Source: Gloeocapsa sp. UFS-A4-WI-NPMV-4B04
GTDB taxonomy: Bacteria; Cyanobacteriota; Cyanobacteriia; Cyanobacteriales; Chroococcidiopsidaceae
Length of the DNA stretch: 36,365 nt
Direction of reading: 5' to 3'
NCBI GenBank assembly: GCA_019359535.1
Contig: JAHHHE010000032.1
Coordinates: forward strand, 1-36,365
The notes under the pieces were generated by a model. It was given only the letters and a program-made list of their open reading frames with translations, had not been told where the DNA came from and did no database searches. A program made the translations under genes and the position numbers. Shown here one piece after another: positions 8,902-16,738 of this stretch (within the stretch, counting starts at the first letter, position 1; the number at the start of each line of letters is the position of its first letter).

Positions 8902-9648
8902 ATGAAACGGCAAAATCAATTTATAGCCAGTGCCTGCTTGTTTGCTCAATTTACCTCGTTGATTGGTTTGATAGTGGGGGGAGGTTTAAATGCGATCGCC
9001 GTCACTGTATCTCAAACAGCACAAGCCCAAACTGTTCACAGTAATATTCTAATTGCCCAAACGGTAGTTGATACTTTACCGCCGCCACCGCCACCTGTTA
9101 CGTTAGCTAAAGAGCGATCGCCAGCACAGTCATTTACTCCGCGTGAAATTGAATTTAAAGTACCTACGCCTAGTCCGGCTAGTAATAATTCAAACTACTT
9201 AGTTTACGTTGATGACTCTAGCTTACTGACGCTGCAACAAGTACAGCAGGTAGAACCAAAAGCTTTTGTTCGGCAGTACAACGGGCACTCAGTAATTCAA
9301 GCAGGGGTTTTTAGTAAAGATTCCAATGCTCAACAACTAGCAAAAAAACTGCAATCCCAGAATATAGACGTGCGGCTAGTTAGTCTAGCTAGCGGAGAAG
9401 AAACAGACTTTGACAAATCTAAATCTTATTTTGTTGTGATTCCTGCTAACGATGAGGATTTAGCATTAGTCGAAAACCAAGTAAGGCAACTGCGGATAGA
9501 TATTCCAGTAAATATTAGCCAAAAAGAGCAGCCACGAGGTTCGCACGTTAAGGTAGGGCCACTTTCAGAGCGATCGCAGGCAGAGCGCTTGAACCGCTAT
9601 ATGCTGGATTCTGGGTTGAAGAATGCACGGGTTTATTTCGGGCGTTAG
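8902..9648 (+). CDS. Secreted SPOR-domain-like protein, cyanobacterial
   Basis: This 248-aa protein has a basic start (MKRQNQ), a hydrophobic stretch (about 8-36) and a likely signal-peptidase site after AQA (residue 42). A proline-rich linker (about 60-66, DTLPPPPPPV) follows. The C-terminal half (about 95-248) looks like two SPOR-type modules: SVIQAGVFSKDSNAQQLAKK with QNIDVRLVSL, and then GSHVKVGPLSERSQAERLNR with GLKNARVYFGR. SPOR domains bind denuded peptidoglycan glycan strands at division sites in other bacteria. I infer a periplasmic cell-wall-binding role. It has no operon partner, and the next gene is convergent. The ATG at 8902 is the only sensible start for the signal peptide. Confidence 0.65.
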   Translation: MKRQNQFIASACLFAQFTSLIGLIVGGGLNAIAVTVSQTAQAQTVHSNILIAQTVVDTLPPPPPPVTLAKERSPAQSFTPREIEFKVPTPSPASNNSNYLVYVDDSSLLTLQQVQQVEPKAFVRQYNGHSVIQAGVFSKDSNAQQLAKKLQSQNIDVRLVSLASGEETDFDKSKSYFVVIPANDEDLALVENQVRQLRIDIPVNISQKEQPRGSHVKVGPLSERSQAERLNRYMLDSGLKNARVYFGR

Positions 9649-9665
9649 ACTGCTGATTATTACCT

Positions 9666-10106
9666 TTAATTTGATGGTAAGAATCCAGAATTCAATGCTT
9701 GTGCTGGTGTATATGGGCATACTTCTGGAAAAACCTGCTCACCTAAATCAGTTTCACGAATCGCTAAAGCAAAGCCCAGTTCGTAGGCATCAGGAAAAAC
9801 CTTATCTAGATAAGGTTTCAAACTAGGACTATCTTCTAGAAGCAGTTTAATTTGAACGCGCTGCTCTCGAATTGTCCCTAGCCAGTTATTACTACGTTTG
9901 TTGGGTTGAAATTGCCATTTGAGTAAGTGTCCTAGTAATATTCCTAGTCGATTTCTCAGTTCTTGACGCTCTTTCCTACCCAACGCTTCAATTTCTTCAA
10001 TTAGATTGACCGTATCTACTTCATGCCACTGCTGAGTTTTTAGTAGGCTAACCTGCTCTTGAGTCCAACCGTAAAAATCTGTTTCGTATAGCTTAGTAGT
10101 GTGCAT
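9666..10106 (-). CDS. DUF29 domain-containing protein
   Basis: The protein has 146 aa from the ATG at 10104-10106; an in-frame TTG six codons upstream is the alternative. It has the DUF29 pattern: LYETDFYGWTQEQVSLLK near the start, VNLIEEIEALGRKERQELRNRLG in the middle, HLLKWQFQP, and a C-terminal YELGFALAIRETDL. The family is abundant in cyanobacteria, with many paralogues per genome, and has no established function. The protein looks cytosolic and largely helical. The 3' end faces the SPOR-like gene 17 bp away. Upstream is an AT-rich gap in front of the AbiEii-type module. Confidence 0.82.
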   Translation of the reverse strand: MHTTKLYETDFYGWTQEQVSLLKTQQWHEVDTVNLIEEIEALGRKERQELRNRLGILLGHLLKWQFQPNKRSNNWLGTIREQRVQIKLLLEDSPSLKPYLDKVFPDAYELGFALAIRETDLGEQVFPEVCPYTPAQALNSGFLPSN

Positions 10107-10124
10107 TCTTTCACTGGTTATCAA

Positions 10125-10529
10125 CTTTTAGTTATGATGTGCGATCGCGAACTTTTTATTTTAGAACAAGCACTTTCTACGCTCATATTAGTAAAGCTTT
10201 GAGTAGATTTTCTCCCATTTTTTAATTGTATACAAGGTTAAAATTTTCCGTAAAAAAAGGTTGATACAAAAAAATACTATTTAGTTATTTAAAACGGGAA
10301 CTTATACTGAATTTTTCTTCTTAATTTTCTCTACAACATAAACATATAATTTTTTTAATACTTAAGTTAGACGAGTTTACGAATTAATGTAAAACTGTAA
10401 AGCGTTAGTCACAGACAATGCAACAAAAGGGTAATCCTTTAGTATCAATTTATTTCTTCTTGCTACCCATTAAGGGGCAATTACGCTAGTCTAGGGGTGG
10501 AAACAATTTAAGTAATTAATCTGTAAGCT
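10125..10529. other. AT-rich intergenic region upstream of the AbiEii-type module
   Basis: These 405 bases are strongly AT-rich and have no supported reading frame. The region contains one HIP1-like GCGATCGC (about 10141) and poly-A/T tracts. It should hold the divergent promoters for the DUF29 gene and the two-gene module, but no clear -35/-10 pair was found. Confidence 0.5.
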
Positions 10530-10760
10530 ATGGCAGCCGCTACAGCAACTAAGGAATATGTGCCCACAAAGCTACCTTTCCTTGAAGCAATTTGCTGGCA
10601 GACCGATGATGTCTATCAGTTTAATCCTGAACAAATGCTAAGTCGATATGAGCGAGGTTGGAGATACCACGATCTTTTTAAAAACCTTGAGGGTGAGGAA
10701 CTAAATTTTCTAAGAGAACTTGCAAAGTCTTATCATTCTTGGCTACAAGTTGAGCTATGA
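10530..10760 (+). CDS. Small 76-aa protein, coupled partner of the AbiEii-type protein
   Basis: This short acidic protein contains TKLPFLEAICWQTDDVYQF, the segment LSRYERGWRYHDLFKNLEGE and ELAKSYHSWLQVEL. I know of no characterised family for it. I recall similar small proteins in other cyanobacteria, always without function. It has no visible helix-turn-helix, transmembrane segment or cysteine motif. Its TGA (10758-10760) overlaps the ATG of the nucleotidyltransferase-like gene (10757) in an ATGA arrangement, so the two are translationally coupled and likely act together. By position it could be the antitoxin or an accessory subunit. It does not resemble AbiEi, the usual antitoxin of AbiEii, which is larger and carries a winged helix. 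Confidence 0.75.
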   Translation: MAAATATKEYVPTKLPFLEAICWQTDDVYQFNPEQMLSRYERGWRYHDLFKNLEGEELNFLRELAKSYHSWLQVEL

Positions 10761-11515
10761 CATTTAGGTTAGCTCACCACAATAAAATCCTCACGATTCT
10801 TAACAGTTTAAATTTTGACGTTCTTAAAGAGGGTTCTGCTTACTTTGGTGGTGGAACCCTTCTTGCACTTGATTTTGGAGAATATCGCTGGAGTAAGGAT
10901 GTTGATTTCATTTCTTCAGTTACTTCATCAGGTTATAAGAACCTTCGCACCGTTGTATTTAATAGTGACTTTAAAGGATTATTCCGCGATTTAAGCAGAA
11001 TTGAAATTGGACGTGGGACTACTGACCAGTACGGGATTCGGATGATAGTTTATGTAGATAATGAGCCTATAAAGACGGAGATTATTGCTGAAGTTCGCTT
11101 TGAATTAGATTCACCTAGATATCCAGACTGGTCACCTGTTCCATGTTTAAGCCTTAATGATTGTTTCACAGCGAAGTTACTTGCAAATAGTGACCTTTTT
11201 ATGGACGAGAGTGTTGAGGCAAGAGATTTAATTGATTTAGCAGTTCTCAGGTTACAATCTCCAATTCCTCAGAAAGCAGTTGAGAAGGCTGAGAGAGCTT
11301 ATGAAGTCAAGCGTCCACTAAAACGGGCAATCCAAAGTTTTCAGGAAAAACCAGATTACAGACAGAAATGCTTTTTCAATCTCCAAATTGATGCAGTTCA
11401 AATTCCCAGAATTATTGATGGTATTGATCTTTTGGCTAGCGATCTAGATTTGGCTAGTACAGACAGAGTTTTCAAAGAGCAGCATGAGATTTTTACTAAT
11501 CTAAATTTGAATTAA
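10757..11515 (+). CDS. AbiEii/AbiGii (MNT-like nucleotidyltransferase) family protein
   Basis: This 252-aa protein belongs to the DNA polymerase beta-like nucleotidyltransferase superfamily. Seen: the nucleotide-binding strand-turn SAYFGGGTLLAL (about 27-38) and the metal-binding WSKDVDFIS (about 45-53) with two aspartates two residues apart. Further on are IKTEIIAEVRF and the LSLNDCFTAKLLANSDLF helix that AbiEii proteins share. AbiEii-type toxins block growth by adding nucleotides to RNA targets such as tRNA, and are usually neutralised by AbiEi. Here the partner is a small coupled protein instead. The catalytic residues look intact, so an active transferase is plausible. The target and a defence role are inference only. 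It ends 44 bp before nnr. Confidence 0.8.
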   Translation: MTFRLAHHNKILTILNSLNFDVLKEGSAYFGGGTLLALDFGEYRWSKDVDFISSVTSSGYKNLRTVVFNSDFKGLFRDLSRIEIGRGTTDQYGIRMIVYVDNEPIKTEIIAEVRFELDSPRYPDWSPVPCLSLNDCFTAKLLANSDLFMDESVEARDLIDLAVLRLQSPIPQKAVEKAERAYEVKRPLKRAIQSFQEKPDYRQKCFFNLQIDAVQIPRIIDGIDLLASDLDLASTDRVFKEQHEIFTNLNLN

Positions 11516-11559
11516 CTCCAAGGCTGATAACTTAGTAGTGTCAGCTTTGGTATAAGGTT

Positions 11560-13104
11560 TTGGCAACTCAACATAGGCAGAAGGAAATTGAGCAAATTGT
11601 TGTAACGCAAGAGCAGATGCGCGATGTTGAAGCGCGGATTTTTGCTGCTGGAATGCCCGTTGCGGCTTTGATGGAAAAGGTGGGAGGACTGATTGCGCGT
11701 CGGGTTCAAAGTCTTTATCCAAATTCACAAACACAGTGCGTCGGAATTTTGGTAGGGCCTGGTCATAATGGCGGCGATGCTTTAATAGTTGCCCGTGAGT
11801 TGCATTTCCAAGGCTATCAGGTTGTTGTTTATTGTCCTTTTTCCAAGCTGAAGGAATTAACCTCACAACACGCTCAATATGCGCAGAGTTTAGGTATTGA
11901 ATGGTTTGACTCGTTTGATGCGCTGCAAGAGTGTGATCTGTTGATTGATGGGTTATTTGGGTTTGGGTTAGAAAGATTAATCACTGATCCTGTTGCAACT
12001 GCGATTAATCAAATCAATCAATGGACTAAGCCGATTGTGAGTATTGATTTACCTTCAGGTTTGCACACAAATACTGGCGAGGTAATGGGAACAGCAATTC
12101 GCGCTACTCGAACATTTTGCTTAGGATTGTGGAAACTTGGTTTACTTCAAGATCAAGCCCTAGATTATGTCGGTACAGCTGAATTAATTGATTTTGATAT
12201 TCGGTTAGCAGATATGCAGGCTGTACTAGGGGATTCACCAAGAATTCAGCGTATAGCAAGAGCATCAGTCGCAATACCTCTCCCTCGTCCCCCAGTCACA
12301 CATAAATATAAGCAAGGTCATCTTTTGCTGATCTGTGGTTCTCGTCGGTATGCTGGCGGGGCAATTTTAACCGGATTGGGAGCAAGAGCTAGTGGCGTGG
12401 GGATGCTGTCAATTGCGGTTCCCGAATCTCTCAAACCTCTGTTAGTGGCTCAGATGCCAGAAGCGCTAATAGTAGGTTGTCCTGAAACCCAAAACGGCGC
12501 GATCGCTCAACTGCAACTACCCGAAGGAACAGACTTAAATTCATTCGATGGAATCGCCTGTGGCCCTGGTTTAACTCTAGAAGCAATGGCAATATTAGCA
12601 GAAGTGTTAGCAAGCGATCGCCCCCTCGTTTTAGATGCCGATGGTTTAAATATTCTTGCTCAACTGGGAACTATCCCAACATTATCAAAGCGCCAAGCAG
12701 CAACAATTCTCACGCCTCATACGGGTGAATTTAAACGCTTATTTCCCGAGGCAGGAGATCCAATGAAAGATAGAGTTAGTGCAGTACGTTCTGCGGCTGA
12801 AAGCAGTGGCGCTGTAGTGTTATTAAAGGGGGCTAGGACTGCGATCGCCAATTCTTCGGGTTCTGTGTGGATTAACCCTGAAAGTACCCCTGCGCTTGCG
12901 CGTGGTGGCAGTGGGGATGTATTAACAGGGTTATTGGGTGGACTGATTGCACAAGCTTCTTTACACCATACGTCTTTAGAAGCAACGGTAGCAACGGCGG
13001 CTTGGTGGCACTCCCAAGCTGGAATTTTAGCGGCTCTTGAACGGACGGAACTGGGAGTAGATGCGTTTACTTTGACACAGTATTTGATTCCTGTATTGCG
13101 TTAG
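11560..13104 (+). CDS. nnr: Bifunctional NAD(P)HX epimerase / ADP-dependent NAD(P)HX dehydratase
   Basis: This 514-aa fusion repairs hydrated NAD(P)H. The N-terminal YjeF_N half (about 15-215) interconverts R- and S-NAD(P)HX and shows VGPGHNGGDALI (65-76) and the DGLFGFGL segment. The C-terminal ribokinase-like half (about 235-510) dehydrates S-NAD(P)HX using ADP and shows FDGIACGPGLTLEAM, LVLDADGLN, TPHTGEFKRLFP and the anion-hole motif GGSGDVLTG (449-457). Length is normal for the bacterial fusion. The start is TTG at 11560, the first available after an in-frame stop; the first ATG is 19 codons in, at the conserved MRDVEARIF. The gene follows the AbiEii-type gene by 44 bp but has an unrelated role. 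Confidence 0.95.
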   Translation: MATQHRQKEIEQIVVTQEQMRDVEARIFAAGMPVAALMEKVGGLIARRVQSLYPNSQTQCVGILVGPGHNGGDALIVARELHFQGYQVVVYCPFSKLKELTSQHAQYAQSLGIEWFDSFDALQECDLLIDGLFGFGLERLITDPVATAINQINQWTKPIVSIDLPSGLHTNTGEVMGTAIRATRTFCLGLWKLGLLQDQALDYVGTAELIDFDIRLADMQAVLGDSPRIQRIARASVAIPLPRPPVTHKYKQGHLLLICGSRRYAGGAILTGLGARASGVGMLSIAVPESLKPLLVAQMPEALIVGCPETQNGAIAQLQLPEGTDLNSFDGIACGPGLTLEAMAILAEVLASDRPLVLDADGLNILAQLGTIPTLSKRQAATILTPHTGEFKRLFPEAGDPMKDRVSAVRSAAESSGAVVLLKGARTAIANSSGSVWINPESTPALARGGSGDVLTGLLGGLIAQASLHHTSLEATVATAAWWHSQAGILAALERTELGVDAFTLTQYLIPVLR

Positions 13105-13477
13105 TGGAGTGTTGGCGATCGCCGTTATGCTGCTCTTACTGACAGTTTTTGACGATGTTGGCGATCGTTTTTCTTTACATTTGGGTTTTCTTGCCTCTGG
13201 TCAAAATACCTTCCAGGCATATCTTATAGTGCAGCACAGGTAGCAATATAGCTTACCAAACTGGTCAACCAATCCTTGATAGAAAGTATAGATTGCTTGA
13301 CCAGTATTTACGTCAGCAACTCAAGCATCCACTACTTTCCATGATTCTTGCATAAGTCTTACGTTTTTTATTTGGAGACAATACAGTATGCGATCTATGC
13401 TTAATAACTCGCTAACGCACTGCAACTAAGACGTACCTATAAACTAGATAATATCGGCGGTTGATTTTTGCCTCAAC
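13105..13477. other. Intergenic region between nnr and the MIF-like gene
   Basis: The region is 373 bases. It holds two copies of GTTGGCGATCG (about 13112 and 13158), and a 40-codon open stretch (about 13235-13354) ending at a TAA. That stretch includes AYQTGQPILDRKYRLLDQYL, but it lacks a start codon and may be a gene remnant or chance. No RNA gene was recognised. The genes on both sides converge here. Confidence 0.45.
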
Positions 13478-13831
13478 TTAACCGAATGTCGAACCATTCC
13501 AGCCCCACATTGAAGCTTTAGCATCAGCAAACTCAATATAAATTCGATTTTTCTCTATACCTATTGCCTGCTTAATCTGGTGACAAAAATCCCCGCTCAT
13601 TGCCTCTGTTTGATCTGGATTCATACTGCCGATACTTTTAACTTCGACATAACAAACTGGCTCTAAAGTACCAGCAAATGTCATCGGTATATCAGACTCA
13701 AACATAGTCATTACATATGATTCTGGTTTACCTGTATGCTGCGCCAGTTTAGATGAAAGATTTTTGAGTAGTGCTTCGACTTCTGATTTTTGCGGAGTTG
13801 AAACAGAGGTTTGTAATTTAATCAGAGGCAT
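13478..13831 (-). CDS. MIF-like tautomerase (phenylpyruvate tautomerase MIF-related)
   Basis: This 117-aa protein is typical in length for the macrophage migration inhibitory factor family within the tautomerase superfamily. Pro2 would become the N-terminal catalytic proline after Met removal (MPLIKLQTSV). Lys33 is not clearly placed, but the SYVMTMFESDIPMTFAGT segment and the C-terminal NRIYIEFADAKASMWGWNG match MIF homologues. Members tautomerise keto-enol acids such as phenylpyruvate; the natural substrate in cyanobacteria is not known. It acts in the cytosol as a trimer by family analogy. A flavin reductase gene lies 87 bp upstream on the same strand, so the two may be co-transcribed. Confidence 0.9.
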   Translation of the reverse strand: MPLIKLQTSVSTPQKSEVEALLKNLSSKLAQHTGKPESYVMTMFESDIPMTFAGTLEPVCYVEVKSIGSMNPDQTEAMSGDFCHQIKQAIGIEKNRIYIEFADAKASMWGWNGSTFG

Positions 13832-13918
13832 AATTTTTATTTGTAGAATTTACAGAAGTAAGTAATTTTAATTGAGTAAGAGCGCACACTGTACGCTCCT
13901 ATAAACTCAAAACTATTA

Positions 13919-14398
13919 TTAGCCGCCGTATTGCCAGCCAGTGCTTTCTAATAACAAGGGTTCGCCCTCGCGATGAATGCCAGCAGCAATCACTTCACCA
14001 ACATATACAGTATGGTCGCCCTTTTCGACTGCACCGACAACTTGACACTCAATAAAGCCAAGCGAGTCTGAGATAATCGGACAGCCAGTTTCGCCTAGAT
14101 AAAATTCGACATCATCAAACTTGTTCCCACTCCGGCGCTGCGGTTGGAAGAATTTTTGGGCGACATTTTTTTGTTCCGCTTCTAGAAAGCTAATGGCAAA
14201 TACGCCACTATTTTTAATCATTGCGTGGGATCTAGAATCTTGTTTGACACAATTTACAATCAAGGGTGGCTTAAAAGAAGCCTGCATCAACCAGCTAACC
14301 GTGAAACCGTTGACTTCCTCCCCATCCTTAACGCCGCAGATAAACAGTCCGTGCGGAATCTTGCGCAGCATGGTTTTTTTCGCTTGTTCGTCTAACAC
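13919..14398 (-). CDS. Flavin reductase family protein (FMN-binding split barrel)
   Basis: This 159-aa protein resembles the flavin-reductase-like domain also found at the C-terminus of cyanobacterial flavodiiron proteins. Seen: LRKIPHGLFICGVKDGEEVNG (about 11-31) and FTVSWLMQASFKPPLIVNCV, the FMN-phosphate contact region, then SRSHAMIKNSGVFAISFLEAEQ and the C-terminal HTVYVGEVIAAG. It probably reduces FMN or uses bound FMN for electron transfer with NAD(P)H; the partner is unknown. The start is GTG at 14396-14398, supported by a Shine-Dalgarno AGGAG (plus-strand CTCCT at 14407-14411) eight bases upstream. It precedes the MIF-like gene on the same strand. Confidence 0.87.
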   Translation of the reverse strand: MLDEQAKKTMLRKIPHGLFICGVKDGEEVNGFTVSWLMQASFKPPLIVNCVKQDSRSHAMIKNSGVFAISFLEAEQKNVAQKFFQPQRRSGNKFDDVEFYLGETGCPIISDSLGFIECQVVGAVEKGDHTVYVGEVIAAGIHREGEPLLLESTGWQYGG

Positions 14399-14485
14399 GG
14401 GTTAGTCTCCTGATGGGTTTTACAATGCTAAGTTTAGCAAGCTCTAGTAGGGATGAATACTTCAGGTGAGGTCTAGATTGGTTTA

Positions 14486-14550
14486 ACGAACCGCCTTAGC
14501 GAAGCGAAGCGCCTTAGCGCGTTAGGCGCGGAGGACACAGAGAAAGTAGA
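14486..14550. repeat. Cyanobacterial interspersed repeat with internal palindromes
   Basis: The stretch contains CCGCCTTAGCGAAGCG, then AAGCGCCTTAGCGCG and TTAGGCGCGGAGGACACAGAG. It is built from repeated GCCTTAGCG units that can fold on themselves, and it ends in the GGAGGACACAGAGAAAG segment that I recall from many dispersed cyanobacterial intergenic repeats. It lies between cobM and the flavin reductase gene, both on the minus strand, and could form a cobM 3' structure. Confidence 0.6.
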
Positions 14551-14604
14551 CGGAGAAGAAAAGGAGAAGAGTAGAGGCTTTTAGAGCTTGTGTTTTGGTT
14601 CAAA

Positions 14605-15411
14605 TTAGGAGCGAGGACGAAATAGGTGGTTGTGTTCGGGATGATATAAACGCGATCGCGCTTCTGCTTTCCCCAGTGCTGGACTAATCACATAAAGTGT
14701 TGTTCTGATTAGATTCTCTTCTTGAGTAACAATTGCCATTTTGTCAAGGCTTACGACCACAATTTTTTCATCTGGCCAACCTAAGCGAAAGCAAATTGCT
14801 ACTGGTGTTTCCGGTGGGTAGTGTTGCAGGAGTTGATTTTGGGCATCTTCTATATGACGCGCACTAAGATACAAACAGAGGCTGGCTTGATGTGCTGCTA
14901 AGGAGGATAATTCTTCTCTTTCTGGTACGTGGGTGCGACCACTGATGCGGCTAAGTATAATTGTCTGGACTAATCCTGGTATAGTTAGCTCTACTTTAAG
15001 TTTGGCGGCTGCGGCTTGGAAGGCACTAATTCCTGGGATAATTTCAAACTCAACGTTTGCTTCTGCTAAAGCTTGCATTTGCTCGTGAATGGCACTATAA
15101 AGACTAGGATCACCCGATTGCAGCCGAACTACAGACTTGTGCGATCGCACTCGTTCAACCATCAATGGCAAAATATCTTCTAGTGTCTTATTCGCCGTTC
15201 GGATAATTTCAGCATTTGGACGGCATAACTCCAATATCTGCTGCGGTACTAGCGAATCAGCAAATAAAATCACATCCGCCTGCATTAAAATTTTCTGTGC
15301 CTTGACTGTCAACAAATCAGGATCGCCAGGCCCTGCGCCAACAATGTAAACTGCTGGTGCTAGCGGTGGAAGTGGTGTTTTATAACTTAACTGGGTAGTA
15401 GATTCAGACAT
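14605..15411 (-). CDS. cobM: Precorrin-4 C11-methyltransferase
   Basis: This SAM-dependent methyltransferase of the cobalamin (corrin-ring) pathway methylates C11 of precorrin-4 or its cobalt form. From the ATG at 15409-15411 the protein is 268 aa; a TTG nine codons upstream is a less likely start. Seen: the SAM-binding loop AVYIVGAGPGDPDLLT close to the N-terminus, then ADSLVP, VVRLQSGDPSLYSAIHEQM and EIIPGISAFQAAAAKLKVELTIPG, typical of CobM/CbiF. It is cytosolic. No other cob gene is adjacent. I saw no cobalamin riboswitch in the leader, although two overlapping hairpins lie at 15493-15532 upstream. The lgt gene precedes it on the same strand. Confidence 0.93.
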   Translation of the reverse strand: MSESTTQLSYKTPLPPLAPAVYIVGAGPGDPDLLTVKAQKILMQADVILFADSLVPQQILELCRPNAEIIRTANKTLEDILPLMVERVRSHKSVVRLQSGDPSLYSAIHEQMQALAEANVEFEIIPGISAFQAAAAKLKVELTIPGLVQTIILSRISGRTHVPEREELSSLAAHQASLCLYLSARHIEDAQNQLLQHYPPETPVAICFRLGWPDEKIVVVSLDKMAIVTQEENLIRTTLYVISPALGKAEARSRLYHPEHNHLFRPRS

Positions 15412-15492
15412 AAGCTCTAGCCGATTTAGTTTTTCCAATAACTTTGGTATATTTTCTTTGTTATTTTGGCTGCCACTAAGTAAATAATGGTA

Positions 15493-15532
15493 GGCAAACC
15501 CTGGATTTTGCCTTAGAGTCGTACTCTAAGGC
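15493..15532 (-). promoter_or_regulatory. Two mutually exclusive hairpins between lgt and cobM
   Basis: GCCTTAGAGT (15510-15519) pairs perfectly with ACTCTAAGGC (15523-15532) over a 3-nt loop. GGCAAA (15493-15498) can instead pair with TTTGCC (15507-15512), which shares three bases with the first stem. On the minus strand this is the lgt 3' end or cobM leader. On the plus strand the strong stem is followed by TTTCTTTTA, but no plus-strand gene ends there. It could be a terminator or an attenuator. Confidence 0.5.
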
Positions 15533-15563
15533 TTTCTTTTATTGAATAAATTTATACCTTATG

Positions 15564-16451
15564 TCATTTTTCCCGAAATTCCACTGCTTGCTCTTGGATG
15601 GGAGCAACATCTGGTAGCGATCGCTTGTAACCGTAAAGCCACGCCAACCCAGCTAATCCTAAGCTAATTCCTACCAAACTTACAACTTGAGCCATCCGCA
15701 GTGGCCCCAGCATCAAACTATCAGTTCGCAAGCCTTCGATCCACAAGCGCCCTAAGCTGTAAGTTACTAGATAAACTAGAAACAGTGTACCCACCTTCAG
15801 GTGTGGCTTACCTTTTAGACCTCGAAGAAACAAGGTTAGTAGTAACCCAAATACCATTAAATTCCACAGTGATTCATACAGAAACGTGGGATGGAAGTAG
15901 TCAAAATTAGCGTATATTTGGGGACGGCGATCGGGTGGAATAAACAGCTTCCAGGGTAAATTAGTAGGATCGCCAAAAGCTTCAGAATTGAAAAAATTTC
16001 CCCAACGACCGATCGCTTGCCCTAAGATCAACGAAGGCGCAACAAGATCCGCCAGTTGCCAAAAAGAAATTTGTTTAAGTTTGGCAAAGATTAAAGCTGC
16101 TATAGTACCACCAAGAATTGCTCCGTGAATCGCAATGCCACCTTGCCAAATTGCGATAATTCGTTCTGGGTTCTGGGCATATTCTGACCACTCAAACAAA
16201 ACGTAATATAGTCTAGCCATAGGAATTGCCCCAATTACTAGCCAAATTACTAAATCGCCTAGTAAGTCTGGATTAACATGACGGCGCTTTGCTAAATATT
16301 GCGAAAGACTTACGCCAATTAATACAGCTGTAGCAATTAGTAAGCCGTACCAGCGAATAGCCAAGGGTCCTATTTTGACTAGAATCGGGCCTGGAGAAGC
16401 AAATTGAAACGCTAAATGTAGGTGGGGAATAACCGATAACATTAGTAGCAT
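15564..16451 (-). CDS. lgt: Phosphatidylglycerol--prolipoprotein diacylglyceryl transferase
   Basis: Lgt is an integral membrane enzyme that transfers diacylglycerol from phosphatidylglycerol to the lipobox cysteine of pre-lipoproteins. Seen: [20 protein letters not shown] near the N-terminus, [23 protein letters not shown], and the signature [15 protein letters not shown] with the essential Arg and Asn. Several transmembrane segments are evident, including the C-terminal [25 protein letters not shown]. The longest frame opens with a TTG at 16475, but ATGs at 16449-16451 and 16440-16442 better fit the family N-terminus. The one at 16451 gives 295 aa, the usual length. It lies upstream of cobM on the same strand. 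Confidence 0.95.
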   Translation of the reverse strand: MLLMLSVIPHLHLAFQFASPGPILVKIGPLAIRWYGLLIATAVLIGVSLSQYLAKRRHVNPDLLGDLVIWLVIGAIPMARLYYVLFEWSEYAQNPERIIAIWQGGIAIHGAILGGTIAALIFAKLKQISFWQLADLVAPSLILGQAIGRWGNFFNSEAFGDPTNLPWKLFIPPDRRPQIYANFDYFHPTFLYESLWNLMVFGLLLTLFLRGLKGKPHLKVGTLFLVYLVTYSLGRLWIEGLRTDSLMLGPLRMAQVVSLVGISLGLAGLAWLYGYKRSLPDVAPIQEQAVEFREK

Positions 16452-16738
16452 CCAGAGGAACAGCAGGGTTAGCAAGGGAAAATTTCACTTACTAGCTATC
16501 CTTGCACTAGGACTAGCGAAAAAATAATCGTGTCTTTAGACGGCAAGTAATTAAAGCAGTAATTTATCTTTTGCTCACAAGCTACAGGTTTAATATTATG
16601 CCGTGTTGAGATAGTTTTGGAGAGAAGCTTGATTTAACCAAAGCTCAGGCTACAAGGTTAGGGAATATCAGCCTATCTCTTCTTATATATAAAATGTAGA
16701 TATCCGCTAATTTTTCTTTGTTTCAGGATAATGCCACT

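Noticed and set aside
11501-11866. Minus-strand 121-codon frame across the AbiEii-type/nnr junction
   Set aside because: It lies antisense to the conserved YjeF_N domain of nnr and shows no family pattern.
14121-14405. Plus-strand 94-codon frame opposite the flavin reductase gene
   Set aside because: Fully antisense to a clear flavin-reductase family gene that has a Shine-Dalgarno site; the translated product has no recognisable features.
14412-15563. Cobalamin riboswitch upstream of cobM
   Set aside because: Searched by eye for the conserved B12-box sequence in the cobM leader and did not find it; only the two overlapping stems at 15493-15532 are present.
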